Source: an uncultured Cohaesibacter sp. (GTDB lineage: Bacteria; Pseudomonadota; Alphaproteobacteria; Rhizobiales; Cohaesibacteraceae). Taken from it: 64,000 bases of DNA. Shown piece after piece: positions 36,494 to 44,420 of the stretch. Position 1 is the stretch's first letter. Every line of letters begins with the position of its first letter. Below the pieces are notes generated by a model. It did no database searches. It had not been told where the DNA came from and worked only from the letters and a program-made list of their open reading frames with translations. Made by a program: the position numbers and the translations under genes. The stretch lies in contig NZ_OY782507.1 of assembly GCF_963677725.1 (NCBI RefSeq), positions 3,532,501-3,596,500 of the forward strand, in the 5' to 3' direction.

Positions 36494-36747
36494 GTTTCCC
36501 TTAATGCGGCATCTGGTCTCATTGCGGTGTTTTGATCGCTGACGGCCAGAGAATCATCTGTTTCGCTTTCATGCAATCAAAGAGGAAGTGGCTGGCAATG
36601 CTGGTATTATCCTGGTTGTCTCTGAGGATTGGTTTCGATTGAAACCAACTGGCGGAGGTCTCGCTCTGACTTTATGCACAGTGTTGCGTGACTTTGGTCG
36701 CATGATTATTTCAAGCCCGATTTTCATTACGGACGTTTGTCTTTGTT

Positions 36748-36763
36748 TTTACGTTTACGTAAA
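36748..36763. promoter_or_regulatory. Palindromic operator candidate 1 upstream of the acyl-CoA ligase operon
   Basis: TTTACGT and ACGTAAA form a perfect 7-base inverted repeat around TT. The pattern resembles operators recalled for MerR-family LiuR-type regulators of branched-chain amino acid and fatty acid breakdown, though I cannot run a matrix search. It lies about 270 bp before the ligase start. The surrounding 36494-37033 interval has no credible gene. Confidence 0.55.
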
Positions 36764-36826
36764 TTGCGGTTTGGCGGGATTGGGTGTTACGGGGAAGGTA
36801 CTGATATTGCCACACAATTTGAAATA

Positions 36827-36842
36827 TTGACGTAAACGGAAT
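36827..36842. promoter_or_regulatory. Palindromic operator candidate 2 upstream of the acyl-CoA ligase operon
   Basis: TTGACGT-AA-ACGGAAT repeats the spacing and cores (ACGT, two bases, ACG) of the perfect site 79 bp upstream, with a degenerate right arm. Two sites of one type upstream of one operon support a real regulator-binding region. The regulator gene is not in the window. Confidence 0.45.
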
Positions 36843-37033
36843 GCGAAAGAATGATTATAAATCACGCACTTGCGGAATTTAAGATACTGGAAAAACAAGT
36901 AGCTTCTTTCTAAATCCTTCGGCCAATAAAACTGACTAACACTTGATTTGTCTGATCCTTTCAGCGTTAGATTGAGGAAAAATATAAAGAACCCATTCAA
37001 TGGGACCCTTCAGTGGGAACAGAGGAAACGACC

Positions 37034-39019
37034 ATGTCAGTTGCGGAGGAGACTGCATCGGCGCGTCTGGAAACCTTTCCAGCCGTGTTGTTGCGGAATG
37101 CCAAACAGTGGCGGGATCGCCCTGCTTTGCGGGAGAAAGATCTAGGGATCTGGCAGACCTGGACCTGGGGTGACACTTTGGAGGAAGTGCGCGCTTTTTC
37201 GGTCGGTCTTGCGGAGTTGGGTGTCACGAGGGGCGATCATATCGCCATTCTGGGCACCAATCGTCCACGGCTCTATTTCACATTTGCCGCCGCGCAGGCG
37301 CTGGGCGCCATTCCGGTTCCGGTCTATGCGGATAGCGCGGCAGAAGAGCTGCATTATATTCTTGATCACGCCAACGCCAAGCTGGTGATTGCAGAGGATC
37401 AAGAGCAGGTCGACAAGGTTCTGGACATTTCAGACGATCTGCCCGAGCTGAAAAAGGTGGTCTATGACGATCCAAAGGGTCTGCGGGGGTATGATCACAC
37501 CCATCTGCATGGCTTTGGTGATGTTCAGAATCTTGGTCGTAAGGCGCTGGCCAATGAGGCCGGACGTGAGCAGGCTTGGCTGGATGAAATTGCCAAGGGC
37601 AAAGGCTCCGATATCGGCGTGATGCTTTACACGTCCGGTACTACCGGCAAGCCCAAGGGCGTGATGCTGTCGAACGACAATGTGATGATTTCCGGCATCA
37701 ATGCCTGCGAGGCGGAAAGGCTGACCGAGAAAGACGAGGTGCTTGCCTACTTGCCACTTGCCTGGGTGGGGGATCATCTTTTCTCCTACTGCCAGTCCTA
37801 TGTGGCGGGCTATTGTATTTCGTGCCCGGAAAGTGCCGAGACGATGCAGACGGACCTGCAGGAAATCGGACCGTCCTTCTTCTTTGCACCGCCAAGGATG
37901 TTTGAAGCTCTGCTGACTTCGGTGATGATCCGGATGGAAGATGCAAGTGCGCTCAAGCAGACCTTGTTTCATTATTTCATCAAGCATGCGGAGCGGGTTG
38001 GCGAAGACATTCTGAATGGCAAGCCGGTGGCTTTCATGGATCGGCTGAAATACTGGCTTGGGGATCTGGTGATCTATGGCCCACTGAAAAATACCTTCGG
38101 TTTTTCCAATATCCGGGTTGGCTATACGGCCGGTGAGGCGATCGGCCCTGAGATTTTCCGCTTCTATCGCTCGCTGGGGATCAATCTCAAGCAGCTTTAC
38201 GGCCAGACCGAAGCCTCGATTTTCGTGACCGTTCAGCCCGACGGCGAAATCTATTCCGACACGGTTGGCAAACCCGCCAAAGATGTCGAAATCCGCATTG
38301 CCGAGAATGGCGAGGTTCTGTTCCGCTCGCCAGGCGTGTTCGTGGCTTATTACAAGAATGAGCAGAGCACCAAAGACACCAAGGACGATGAAGGCTGGGT
38401 GCAGTCGGGCGACGCAGGCTTCTTTGATGATCGGGGTCACCTCAAGATCATTGATCGCGCCAAGGATGTGGGCAAACTCACCAATGGGGCGATGTTCGCG
38501 CCGAAATATATCGAGAACAAGCTCAAATTTTTCCCCAATATCAAGGAAGCCGTGGCGTTTGGTGATGGGCGCGACAGTGCTACTGTCTTTGTCAATATTG
38601 ACTTGAATGCAGTTGGTAACTGGGCTGAACGCAACAATATCGCCTATGCCTCCTATCAGGAACTGGCCGGACATCCGCAAGTCTATGCGATGATCAAGTC
38701 GCATATCGAGCAGGTGAATGCGGATCTCGCAAAAGAGCCGATCATGGCCGCCTCGCAGATCAGTCGTTTTCTGGTGCTGCATAAGGAACTGGATGCCGAT
38801 GACGGCGAGTTGACCCGCACCCAGAAAGTGCGCCGCCGCTTTGTTGCCGAGCGCTATGACGATCTGATCGAAGCGCTCTATAGCGACAAAAGCGAGCAAT
38901 ATACCAAAACAGAAGTGGTGTTTGAGGATGGCCGCAAAGGCTCTATCGAGGCGACGGTCAAATTATCCGACGCCACGGTCTTTCCTCATGAAACCGGTGT
39001 TGGGGAGGCGGCTGAATGA
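37034..39019 (+). CDS. Long-chain-type acyl-CoA synthetase (AMP-binding)
   Basis: This adenylate-forming ligase activates a carboxylic acid to its CoA thioester at the cytoplasmic side. The 661 residues are large for the family, like eukaryote-type long-chain synthetases. Motifs in order: phosphate loop YTSGTTGKPKGVML, YGQTEAS (A5), SGDAGFFDDRGHLKIIDRAK (A7/A8). The ATG at 37034 follows AGAGGA; a GTG seven codons earlier is less likely. The 3' end overlaps the ABC ATPase gene by four bases, so acid uptake and activation are translationally coupled. The substrate may be a fatty, aromatic or phenylalkanoic acid. Confidence 0.9.
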   Translation: MSVAEETASARLETFPAVLLRNAKQWRDRPALREKDLGIWQTWTWGDTLEEVRAFSVGLAELGVTRGDHIAILGTNRPRLYFTFAAAQALGAIPVPVYADSAAEELHYILDHANAKLVIAEDQEQVDKVLDISDDLPELKKVVYDDPKGLRGYDHTHLHGFGDVQNLGRKALANEAGREQAWLDEIAKGKGSDIGVMLYTSGTTGKPKGVMLSNDNVMISGINACEAERLTEKDEVLAYLPLAWVGDHLFSYCQSYVAGYCISCPESAETMQTDLQEIGPSFFFAPPRMFEALLTSVMIRMEDASALKQTLFHYFIKHAERVGEDILNGKPVAFMDRLKYWLGDLVIYGPLKNTFGFSNIRVGYTAGEAIGPEIFRFYRSLGINLKQLYGQTEASIFVTVQPDGEIYSDTVGKPAKDVEIRIAENGEVLFRSPGVFVAYYKNEQSTKDTKDDEGWVQSGDAGFFDDRGHLKIIDRAKDVGKLTNGAMFAPKYIENKLKFFPNIKEAVAFGDGRDSATVFVNIDLNAVGNWAERNNIAYASYQELAGHPQVYAMIKSHIEQVNADLAKEPIMAASQISRFLVLHKELDADDGELTRTQKVRRRFVAERYDDLIEALYSDKSEQYTKTEVVFEDGRKGSIEATVKLSDATVFPHETGVGEAAE

Positions 39020-39840
39020 CCTATCAAAACAACGTCAATGCCCAGATGGGTGACGTCGCCAAACCGTCAGAGCCGGACGTGATGCTGGCCGTTGAGCATG
39101 TGTCCCTGTCCTTTGGCGGGGTGAAGGCGATCACCGATATTTCCTTTGACATTCACAAGGGTGAAATCCGCGCCATCATCGGCCCGAACGGTGCGGGCAA
39201 GACCTCGATGCTGAATGTCATCAATGGCTTCTACCACCCGCAGGAAGGTACGATCTTCTGGCAGGGCGAGGTGCGCCGCCGGATGAAACCACACGAGGCG
39301 GCAAAGAGCGGCATCGCCCGGACCTTCCAGAATGTGGCGCTCTTCAAGGGCATGTCGACGCTCGACAATGTCATGACCGGGCGCGGGCTGAAGATGAATG
39401 CCAATTTTTTCTGGCAGTGCCTGCATATGGGGCCGGCCCTTCGGGAAGAGAATGCGCACCGCGAAAAGGTCGAGGAAATCATCGACTTTCTCGAAATCCA
39501 GCATATCCGTAACAAGCCGGTGGGCAAGCTGCCTTATGGTTTGCAAAAGAGGGTGGAGTTGGCGCGGGCGCTGGCCATGGAGCCGGACCTGTTGCTGCTG
39601 GATGAGCCAATGGCGGGGATGAATCTTGAGGAGAAGGAGGACATGTCCCGCTTCATCATCGAGACCAATCAACGCTATGGCACCACCATCGCTCTCATCG
39701 AGCATGACATGGGCGTCGTGATGGATCTGTCCGACCGTGTCGTTGTTCTGGATTATGGCAAGAAAATCGGGGATGGCCCGCCAGCAGAAGTGCAGGCCAA
39801 CAAGGAAGTGATCGATGCCTATCTTGGGGTTTCGCACTGA
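39016..39840 (+). CDS. Branched-chain-type ABC transporter ATP-binding protein (LivG-like)
   Basis: This is one of two ATPases of a HAAT-family importer on the cytoplasmic face. The 274 residues contain Walker A GPNGAGKTS, the Q-loop region 'GIARTFQNVALFKGMSTLDN', signature LPYGLQKRVELARALA (LPYG in place of LSGG, frequent in LivG proteins), Walker B LLLLDEPMAGMN, and the switch histidine in ALIEHDMG. A short N-terminal extension of about 25 residues precedes the domain. It overlaps the ligase gene by four bases. Confidence 0.92.
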   Translation: MTYQNNVNAQMGDVAKPSEPDVMLAVEHVSLSFGGVKAITDISFDIHKGEIRAIIGPNGAGKTSMLNVINGFYHPQEGTIFWQGEVRRRMKPHEAAKSGIARTFQNVALFKGMSTLDNVMTGRGLKMNANFFWQCLHMGPALREENAHREKVEEIIDFLEIQHIRNKPVGKLPYGLQKRVELARALAMEPDLLLLDEPMAGMNLEEKEDMSRFIIETNQRYGTTIALIEHDMGVVMDLSDRVVVLDYGKKIGDGPPAEVQANKEVIDAYLGVSH

Positions 39841-39882
39841 TGATCACCCGTATTTTCTCATTTGTTTGACAGAGGCAAGTCC

Positions 39883-40791
39883 ATGGGTATGGAATTCGCT
39901 TTCTTTTTGGAAACTGTCATTTCCGGTCTGATGGCCGGTGTGATGTATGCGCTGGTGGCGCTCGGTTTCGTCCTGATCTTCAAGGCCTCGGGCATTTTTA
40001 ATTTTGCTCAAGGGGTGATGTGTCTGTTTGCGGCGCTGACTTTTGTCGGTGTGCAGGAAAGGCTCGGATTGCCCGTCTGGCTGGCTTTGCCTGCCGCAGT
40101 GGGGGTGATGATCCTTCTTGCCTGGTTGATCGAACGGTTGATCCTGCGCCATCTGGTCAATCAGGATCCGATCATCCTGTTCATGGCGACCATTGGGCTG
40201 GCCTATGTGCTCGAAGGGCTTGGCGACGTGCTTTGGGGGTCAGATGTCAAGCCGCTTGATATCGGTCTGCCGCAAGGGGCATCGGACTATCTACTCGACA
40301 ATTACAATCTGTATGTCGAAAAGCTGGAAGTCGTCGCTGCGATCATCGCGATGATTTTGGTGGCAGCTCTGGCGATCTTCTTTCAGAAAACCCGGATCGG
40401 ACGGGCGCTTCGTGCGGTGGCTGATGACCATCAGGCGGCCTTGTCGGTTGGCATTTCGCTCAACACGATCTGGGTGATTGTATGGTCGGTGGCGGGTATT
40501 GTGGCATTGGTCGCCGGGATTATGTGGGGCACCAAGTCGGGCGTGCAATTCTCGCTGTCGCTGATCGCCCTCAAAGCCCTGCCGGTGTTGATCCTTGGGG
40601 GCTTTACCTCCATTCCCGGCGCCATCGTCGGTGGCCTGATCATTGGCGTTGGCGAGAAAGTTGCCGAGGTCTATATGGGCCCGTTTGTTGGCGGAGCCGT
40701 TGAAAACTGGTTTGCCTATATGCTGGCTCTCGCCTTCCTGCTGGTTCGTCCGCAGGGCTTGTTCGGCGAAAAGATCATCGAAAGGGTGTAA
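39883..40791 (+). CDS. Branched-chain-type ABC transporter permease (LivH-like)
   Basis: This is the first membrane subunit of the importer: 302 residues and about eight hydrophobic segments, with the LivH hallmarks 'SGLMAGVMYALVALGFVLIF', 'GIFNFAQGVMCLFAA' and 'GRALRAVADDHQAALSVGI', the last being the cytoplasmic EAA-like loop. The ATG at 39883 follows AGAGG; an in-frame TTG at 39862 is rejected. The next gene begins three bases after the stop. Confidence 0.92.
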   Translation: MGMEFAFFLETVISGLMAGVMYALVALGFVLIFKASGIFNFAQGVMCLFAALTFVGVQERLGLPVWLALPAAVGVMILLAWLIERLILRHLVNQDPIILFMATIGLAYVLEGLGDVLWGSDVKPLDIGLPQGASDYLLDNYNLYVEKLEVVAAIIAMILVAALAIFFQKTRIGRALRAVADDHQAALSVGISLNTIWVIVWSVAGIVALVAGIMWGTKSGVQFSLSLIALKALPVLILGGFTSIPGAIVGGLIIGVGEKVAEVYMGPFVGGAVENWFAYMLALAFLLVRPQGLFGEKIIERV

Positions 40792-40794
40792 TGG

Positions 40795-41871
40795 ATGTTC
40801 TATCGCGAAACAGGTCAATTCAAGACCAACTATACCGACGACCGGGCGATCTTCCCGATTGCACAGGATCGCTATGGCATGATGGTCATTCTGGCCGTGG
40901 CCTATCTGGTGGTGCCTTTCTTTGTCAATGATTATTGGGGCAACGCGATCCTTCTGCCGTTGCTGATATACACGCTGATTGCGCTGGGGCTGAATGTGCT
41001 GGTGGGGTATTGCGGCCAGATCTCGCTTGGAACCGGTGCCTTCATGGCGGTGGGGTCCTATGCTTCTTTCAAGCTGATGACCTCTTTCCCCGGCCTTGAT
41101 TTCGCCGTGGTAGTGATCCTGTCGGGCTTTATCACCGCTTTGGTCGGCTCCTTGTTCGGCTTGCCGTCGCTGCGGATCAAGGGCTTTTATCTGGCGGTGG
41201 CGACCCTGGCAGCGCAGTTTTTCATCATCTGGCTGTTCAACAAGGTGTCCTGGTTCTACAACGATTCCGCCACCGGGCAGATCAATGCGCCGGAACGCAC
41301 CAGTTTTTTGTTTGAGGTGACCGGCTCGAATGCAGCAATCCTGAACAAATATTTCTTCTGCCTTGTTTTCGTAACGCTGGCAGCATGGATGACCAAGAAT
41401 ATCGTGCGCGGTCGCATTGGACGCCAGTGGATGGCAATCCGTGACATGGATATTGCTGCCGAGCTGATCGGTGTGCGGCCTTTGACCACCAAACTGACCG
41501 CCTTTGCTGTGTCCAGTTTCCTGATCGGGATGGGGGGCGCGCTCTATTTCGGCGTCTGGCTGGGGGCTGCCGAGCCGACCGAAGCCTTCGGGATTGATCA
41601 GTCCTTTTTGATCCTGTTCATGGTCATTGTTGGTGGTCTGGGAACCATCATGGGCTCATTCCTGGGGGCCGCCTTCCTGTGGCTGTTCCCGATTGCTTTC
41701 AAGAATTTCATGGTGGACACGCTTGGTTTGTCGACCGCCATGTCAGAGCATCTTCAGATCATTCTGATGGGTGCGCTCATCATCTTCTTCCTGATTGTCG
41801 AACCGCATGGCCTTGCGCGCCTTTGGCAGATCTTCAAGGAGAAGCTGAGAATCTGGCCTTTCCCGCACTGA
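40795..41871 (+). CDS. Branched-chain-type ABC transporter permease (LivM-like)
   Basis: This is the second membrane subunit: 358 residues and about ten hydrophobic segments, with LivM motifs 'LNVLVGYCGQISLGTGAFMA', 'LRIKGFYLAVATLAAQFF' and 'GRQWMAIRDMDIAAELIGV'. The N-terminus carries a polar 35-residue lead (MFYRETGQFKTNYTDDRAIF) before the first helix. It lies in the middle of the ligase-ABC operon, with the binding-protein gene 157 bp downstream. Confidence 0.92.
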   Translation: MFYRETGQFKTNYTDDRAIFPIAQDRYGMMVILAVAYLVVPFFVNDYWGNAILLPLLIYTLIALGLNVLVGYCGQISLGTGAFMAVGSYASFKLMTSFPGLDFAVVVILSGFITALVGSLFGLPSLRIKGFYLAVATLAAQFFIIWLFNKVSWFYNDSATGQINAPERTSFLFEVTGSNAAILNKYFFCLVFVTLAAWMTKNIVRGRIGRQWMAIRDMDIAAELIGVRPLTTKLTAFAVSSFLIGMGGALYFGVWLGAAEPTEAFGIDQSFLILFMVIVGGLGTIMGSFLGAAFLWLFPIAFKNFMVDTLGLSTAMSEHLQIILMGALIIFFLIVEPHGLARLWQIFKEKLRIWPFPH

Positions 41872-42028
41872 TGCATGAGGAGTGGCTGGGGGTCCCATGG
41901 AGGAAAGGGGCCGGCTGGCTGATCATGCGGGCAGGGCCCACTGGCTCCGTTTGAGGAGCGAACTTTTCGGAGGAGTGTCTGACCAAGCCAACAAGAAGGT
42001 GGCGGGCACGCATATTGGAGGAACGATA

Positions 42029-43348
42029 ATGAAATTTGCCAAGACAAAACTGGCCGTGGCCTGTCTGGCGGCGACCCTGATGGCGCCGGTGGCAACGATG
42101 GCCAGCGAACTGGTTCTGCCATCCCTTGACTATCGGACCGGTCCTTACGCGCCGGGCGGCATTCCTTATGCCAACGGCTATGCAGATTATTTCGCGCTGC
42201 TTAATGAGCGCGATGGGGGCATCAATGGGGTGAAAGCCAATGTGGTGCCCTGCGAAACCGGTTACAACACCAAAAAGGGTGTTGAATGCTACGAGAAAAC
42301 CAAAAATATCGGCTCTGGTGCGCTTGCCTATCTGCCACTGTCCACCGGCATCACCTATCAGTTGATCCCGAAAGTGACTGCGGACAAGATCCCGCTGGTG
42401 ACCATCGGCTATGGCCGGACCTCGGCTCGCAACGGTGAAGTGTTCGAATATGTCTTCAATCCGCCAGCCACCTATTGGGATGGGGCGACCGTTGCCATCA
42501 AGCATATAATTGACAGCGAAGGGGGCGAAGCCAACCTCAAAGGCAAGAAAATCTCGCTCGTCTATCACAATTCGGCCTATGGCAAGGAGCCAATCCGGAC
42601 CCTTGAGAAACTGGCCGAAAAATATGGTTTCGAGCTGACCTTGCTGCCTGTTGATCATCCCGGTCAGGAGCAGAAGGCAACCTGGTTGCAGATCCGCCGT
42701 GGCCGTCCGGACTGGGTGCTGATGTGGGGCTGGGGCGTGATGAACCAGGTCGCCATCAAGGAAGCATCTTCGATTCGCTTCCCGATGGATAAATTCATCG
42801 GTGTCTGGTGGTCCGGTGGCGAGAATGACGTGCTGCCGGCAGGCGACGCGGCCAATGGCTACAAAGCGTTGAACTTCGTTAATGTGGGCGCTGACTTCCC
42901 GCTGTTTGAGGATATCAAGACTCATGTCTATGACAAGGGCAAAGCGTCTGATCCGGACTTCAAGGATCGCATTGGCGAGACCCATTATAACCGCGGCATC
43001 TATGCTGGTGTGCTTGTGGCAGAAGCCATTCGCAAGGCGATGGAAATGCACGATACCAAGGATGTCACCGGTGAAATGGTCAAGGAAGGCTTCGAAGCCC
43101 TTGAAATCACCGATGAGCGTTGGGCAGAGCTGGGTTTGCCTGGCTTTACCGGTGCGGTCAAGCTGAGCTGCTCGGACCATCGTGGTCCGTCCAAGATTGC
43201 CGTCCAGCAGTGGGATGCTTCTGCCAAGAAGTGGGCCCTCATTACCGACTTTGTCGAGCCAATGGATGATGTGACCACGCCGCTGATCAAGGAAGATTCC
43301 ATGGCTTATGCCAAGGAAAATGGTCTTGAGCCACGCAAGTGCATGTAA
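42029..43348 (+). CDS. ABC transporter substrate-binding protein (HAAT family)
   Basis: This periplasmic receptor has 439 residues including a Sec signal (about 1-27, ending TMASE). The type I periplasmic fold of the Leu/Ile/Val family is visible in 'GGINGVKANVVPCETGYN', 'LIPKVTADKIPLVTIGYG' and 'ISLVYHNSAYGKEPI'. The protein is longer than amino acid receptors (about 370) and resembles receptors coded beside acyl-CoA ligases, so the ligand is more likely an aromatic or medium-chain acid than an amino acid. The ATG at 42029 has a GGAGGA site; the upstream extension of the frame is rejected. A structured spacer follows before the second ATPase. Confidence 0.9.
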   Translation: MKFAKTKLAVACLAATLMAPVATMASELVLPSLDYRTGPYAPGGIPYANGYADYFALLNERDGGINGVKANVVPCETGYNTKKGVECYEKTKNIGSGALAYLPLSTGITYQLIPKVTADKIPLVTIGYGRTSARNGEVFEYVFNPPATYWDGATVAIKHIIDSEGGEANLKGKKISLVYHNSAYGKEPIRTLEKLAEKYGFELTLLPVDHPGQEQKATWLQIRRGRPDWVLMWGWGVMNQVAIKEASSIRFPMDKFIGVWWSGGENDVLPAGDAANGYKALNFVNVGADFPLFEDIKTHVYDKGKASDPDFKDRIGETHYNRGIYAGVLVAEAIRKAMEMHDTKDVTGEMVKEGFEALEITDERWAELGLPGFTGAVKLSCSDHRGPSKIAVQQWDASAKKWALITDFVEPMDDVTTPLIKEDSMAYAKENGLEPRKCM

Positions 43349-43417
43349 TGGCAAAGGGATGACCCAGCCGAGGCGCCTTTGTCTGCGCCCCGGCACTGGT
43401 CTTACTTTAAAAACAAA

Positions 43418-43510
43418 AGGCAAGGGGCGGACTTTATCGCCCGTTCCATCCCTTGCCTGCTCATAGACGGTTTTGCCAGCCCCTGCCCATAGGGGCGGGG
43501 GCTGTGAGGC
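43418..43510 (+). promoter_or_regulatory. Structured spacer between binding-protein and LivF-like genes
   Basis: AGGCAAGGG (43418-43426) pairs with CCCTTGCCT (43450-43458), and a further GC-rich hairpin, built on CAGCCCC and GGGGCTG, lies around 43478-43506. No T-run follows either. As in both TRAP operons, the binding-protein gene is followed by stable structure, probably to favour accumulation of the receptor message. Confidence 0.55.
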
Positions 43511-43590
43511 AAAGAAGGCATAGAGATAACTGGTCATTGAAGGCCATGGAGAATGGGCATGCCGAAGGTACTTTCGGGGAGGAGAATTAG

Positions 43591-44409
43591 GTGACTGACG
43601 TCAAGAGCGATACGATTCTGTCGGTGAACAATATCGAGGTGATCTATGATCACGTCATTCTGGTGCTAAAGGGTGTTTCGTTGGCCGTTCCCCGTGGCGG
43701 CATTGTGGCCATTCTTGGGGCCAATGGGGCGGGCAAGACCACGACCCTGAAAGCGATTTCCAACCTGTTGGGCGCCGAGCGTGGGGACGTGACCAAGGGG
43801 TCCATTGTCTTTGAAGGCGAACAGGTGCAGGCGCTCAGTCCGAATGATCTGGTGCGCCGTGGCTGTATTCAGGTGATGGAAGGCCGCCATTGTTTTGGCC
43901 ATCTATCGATCGAGGAAAATTTGCTGACCGGAGCTTATACCCGCAAGGATGGCAGTGCGGCGATCAAGCGTGATCTTGAGATGGTCTATGATTATTTTCC
44001 GCGCCTGCGTGAGCGGCGGCAGTCGCAGGCCGGTTATACCTCTGGTGGCGAACAGCAAATGTGCGCCATTGGCCGGGCGATGATGGCAAGTCCGTCCATG
44101 ATCCTGCTTGATGAGCCATCCATGGGGTTGGCGCCGCAGCTGGTCGAAGAGATTTTCGAAATCGTCAAGCAGCTCAATCAGAAAGAAGGGGTGTCTTTCC
44201 TTCTGGCCGAGCAGAATACGTCGGTTGCCCTGCGTTATGCCTCCTATGGTTATATTCTTGAAGGCGGGCGCGTGGTGATGGATGGTGCTGCCAAGGATCT
44301 CAGCGAAAATGAGGATGTGAAGGAATTCTATCTCGGCGTCGGTGGCGAAGGGCAGAAATCCTTCCGCAATGTGAAGCATTACAAGCGCCGCAAGCGCTGG
44401 CTGGCCTGA
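43591..44409 (+). CDS. Branched-chain-type ABC transporter ATP-binding protein (LivF-like)
   Basis: This is the second ATPase of the importer, with 272 residues. It has Walker A GANGAGKTT, 'QVMEGRHCFGHLSIEENL', signature SGGEQQMCAIGRAMM, Walker B MILLDEPSMGLAP, and the switch region LAEQN as in LivF. The start is GTG at 43591, supported by GGGGAGGAG nine bases upstream. The basic C-terminal tail (KHYKRRKRWLA) is longer than in amino acid LivF proteins. The PaaK-like gene begins 11 bases after the stop. Confidence 0.92.
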   Translation: MTDVKSDTILSVNNIEVIYDHVILVLKGVSLAVPRGGIVAILGANGAGKTTTLKAISNLLGAERGDVTKGSIVFEGEQVQALSPNDLVRRGCIQVMEGRHCFGHLSIEENLLTGAYTRKDGSAAIKRDLEMVYDYFPRLRERRQSQAGYTSGGEQQMCAIGRAMMASPSMILLDEPSMGLAPQLVEEIFEIVKQLNQKEGVSFLLAEQNTSVALRYASYGYILEGGRVVMDGAAKDLSENEDVKEFYLGVGGEGQKSFRNVKHYKRRKRWLA

Positions 44410-44420
44410 TCGGGTGACCC

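Noticed and set aside
36588..36830. 80-codon plus-strand frame in the interval before the acyl-CoA ligase
   Set aside because: No ribosome site or hydrophobic pattern; it overlaps the palindromic operator candidates.
37430..38899. 489-codon minus-strand frame
   Set aside because: Antisense to the acyl-CoA synthetase with intact motifs; no ribosome site or domain.
41834..43537. 567-codon minus-strand frame
   Set aside because: Antisense to the ABC receptor gene, which has a signal peptide and family motifs; the sequence of the shadow is not protein-like.
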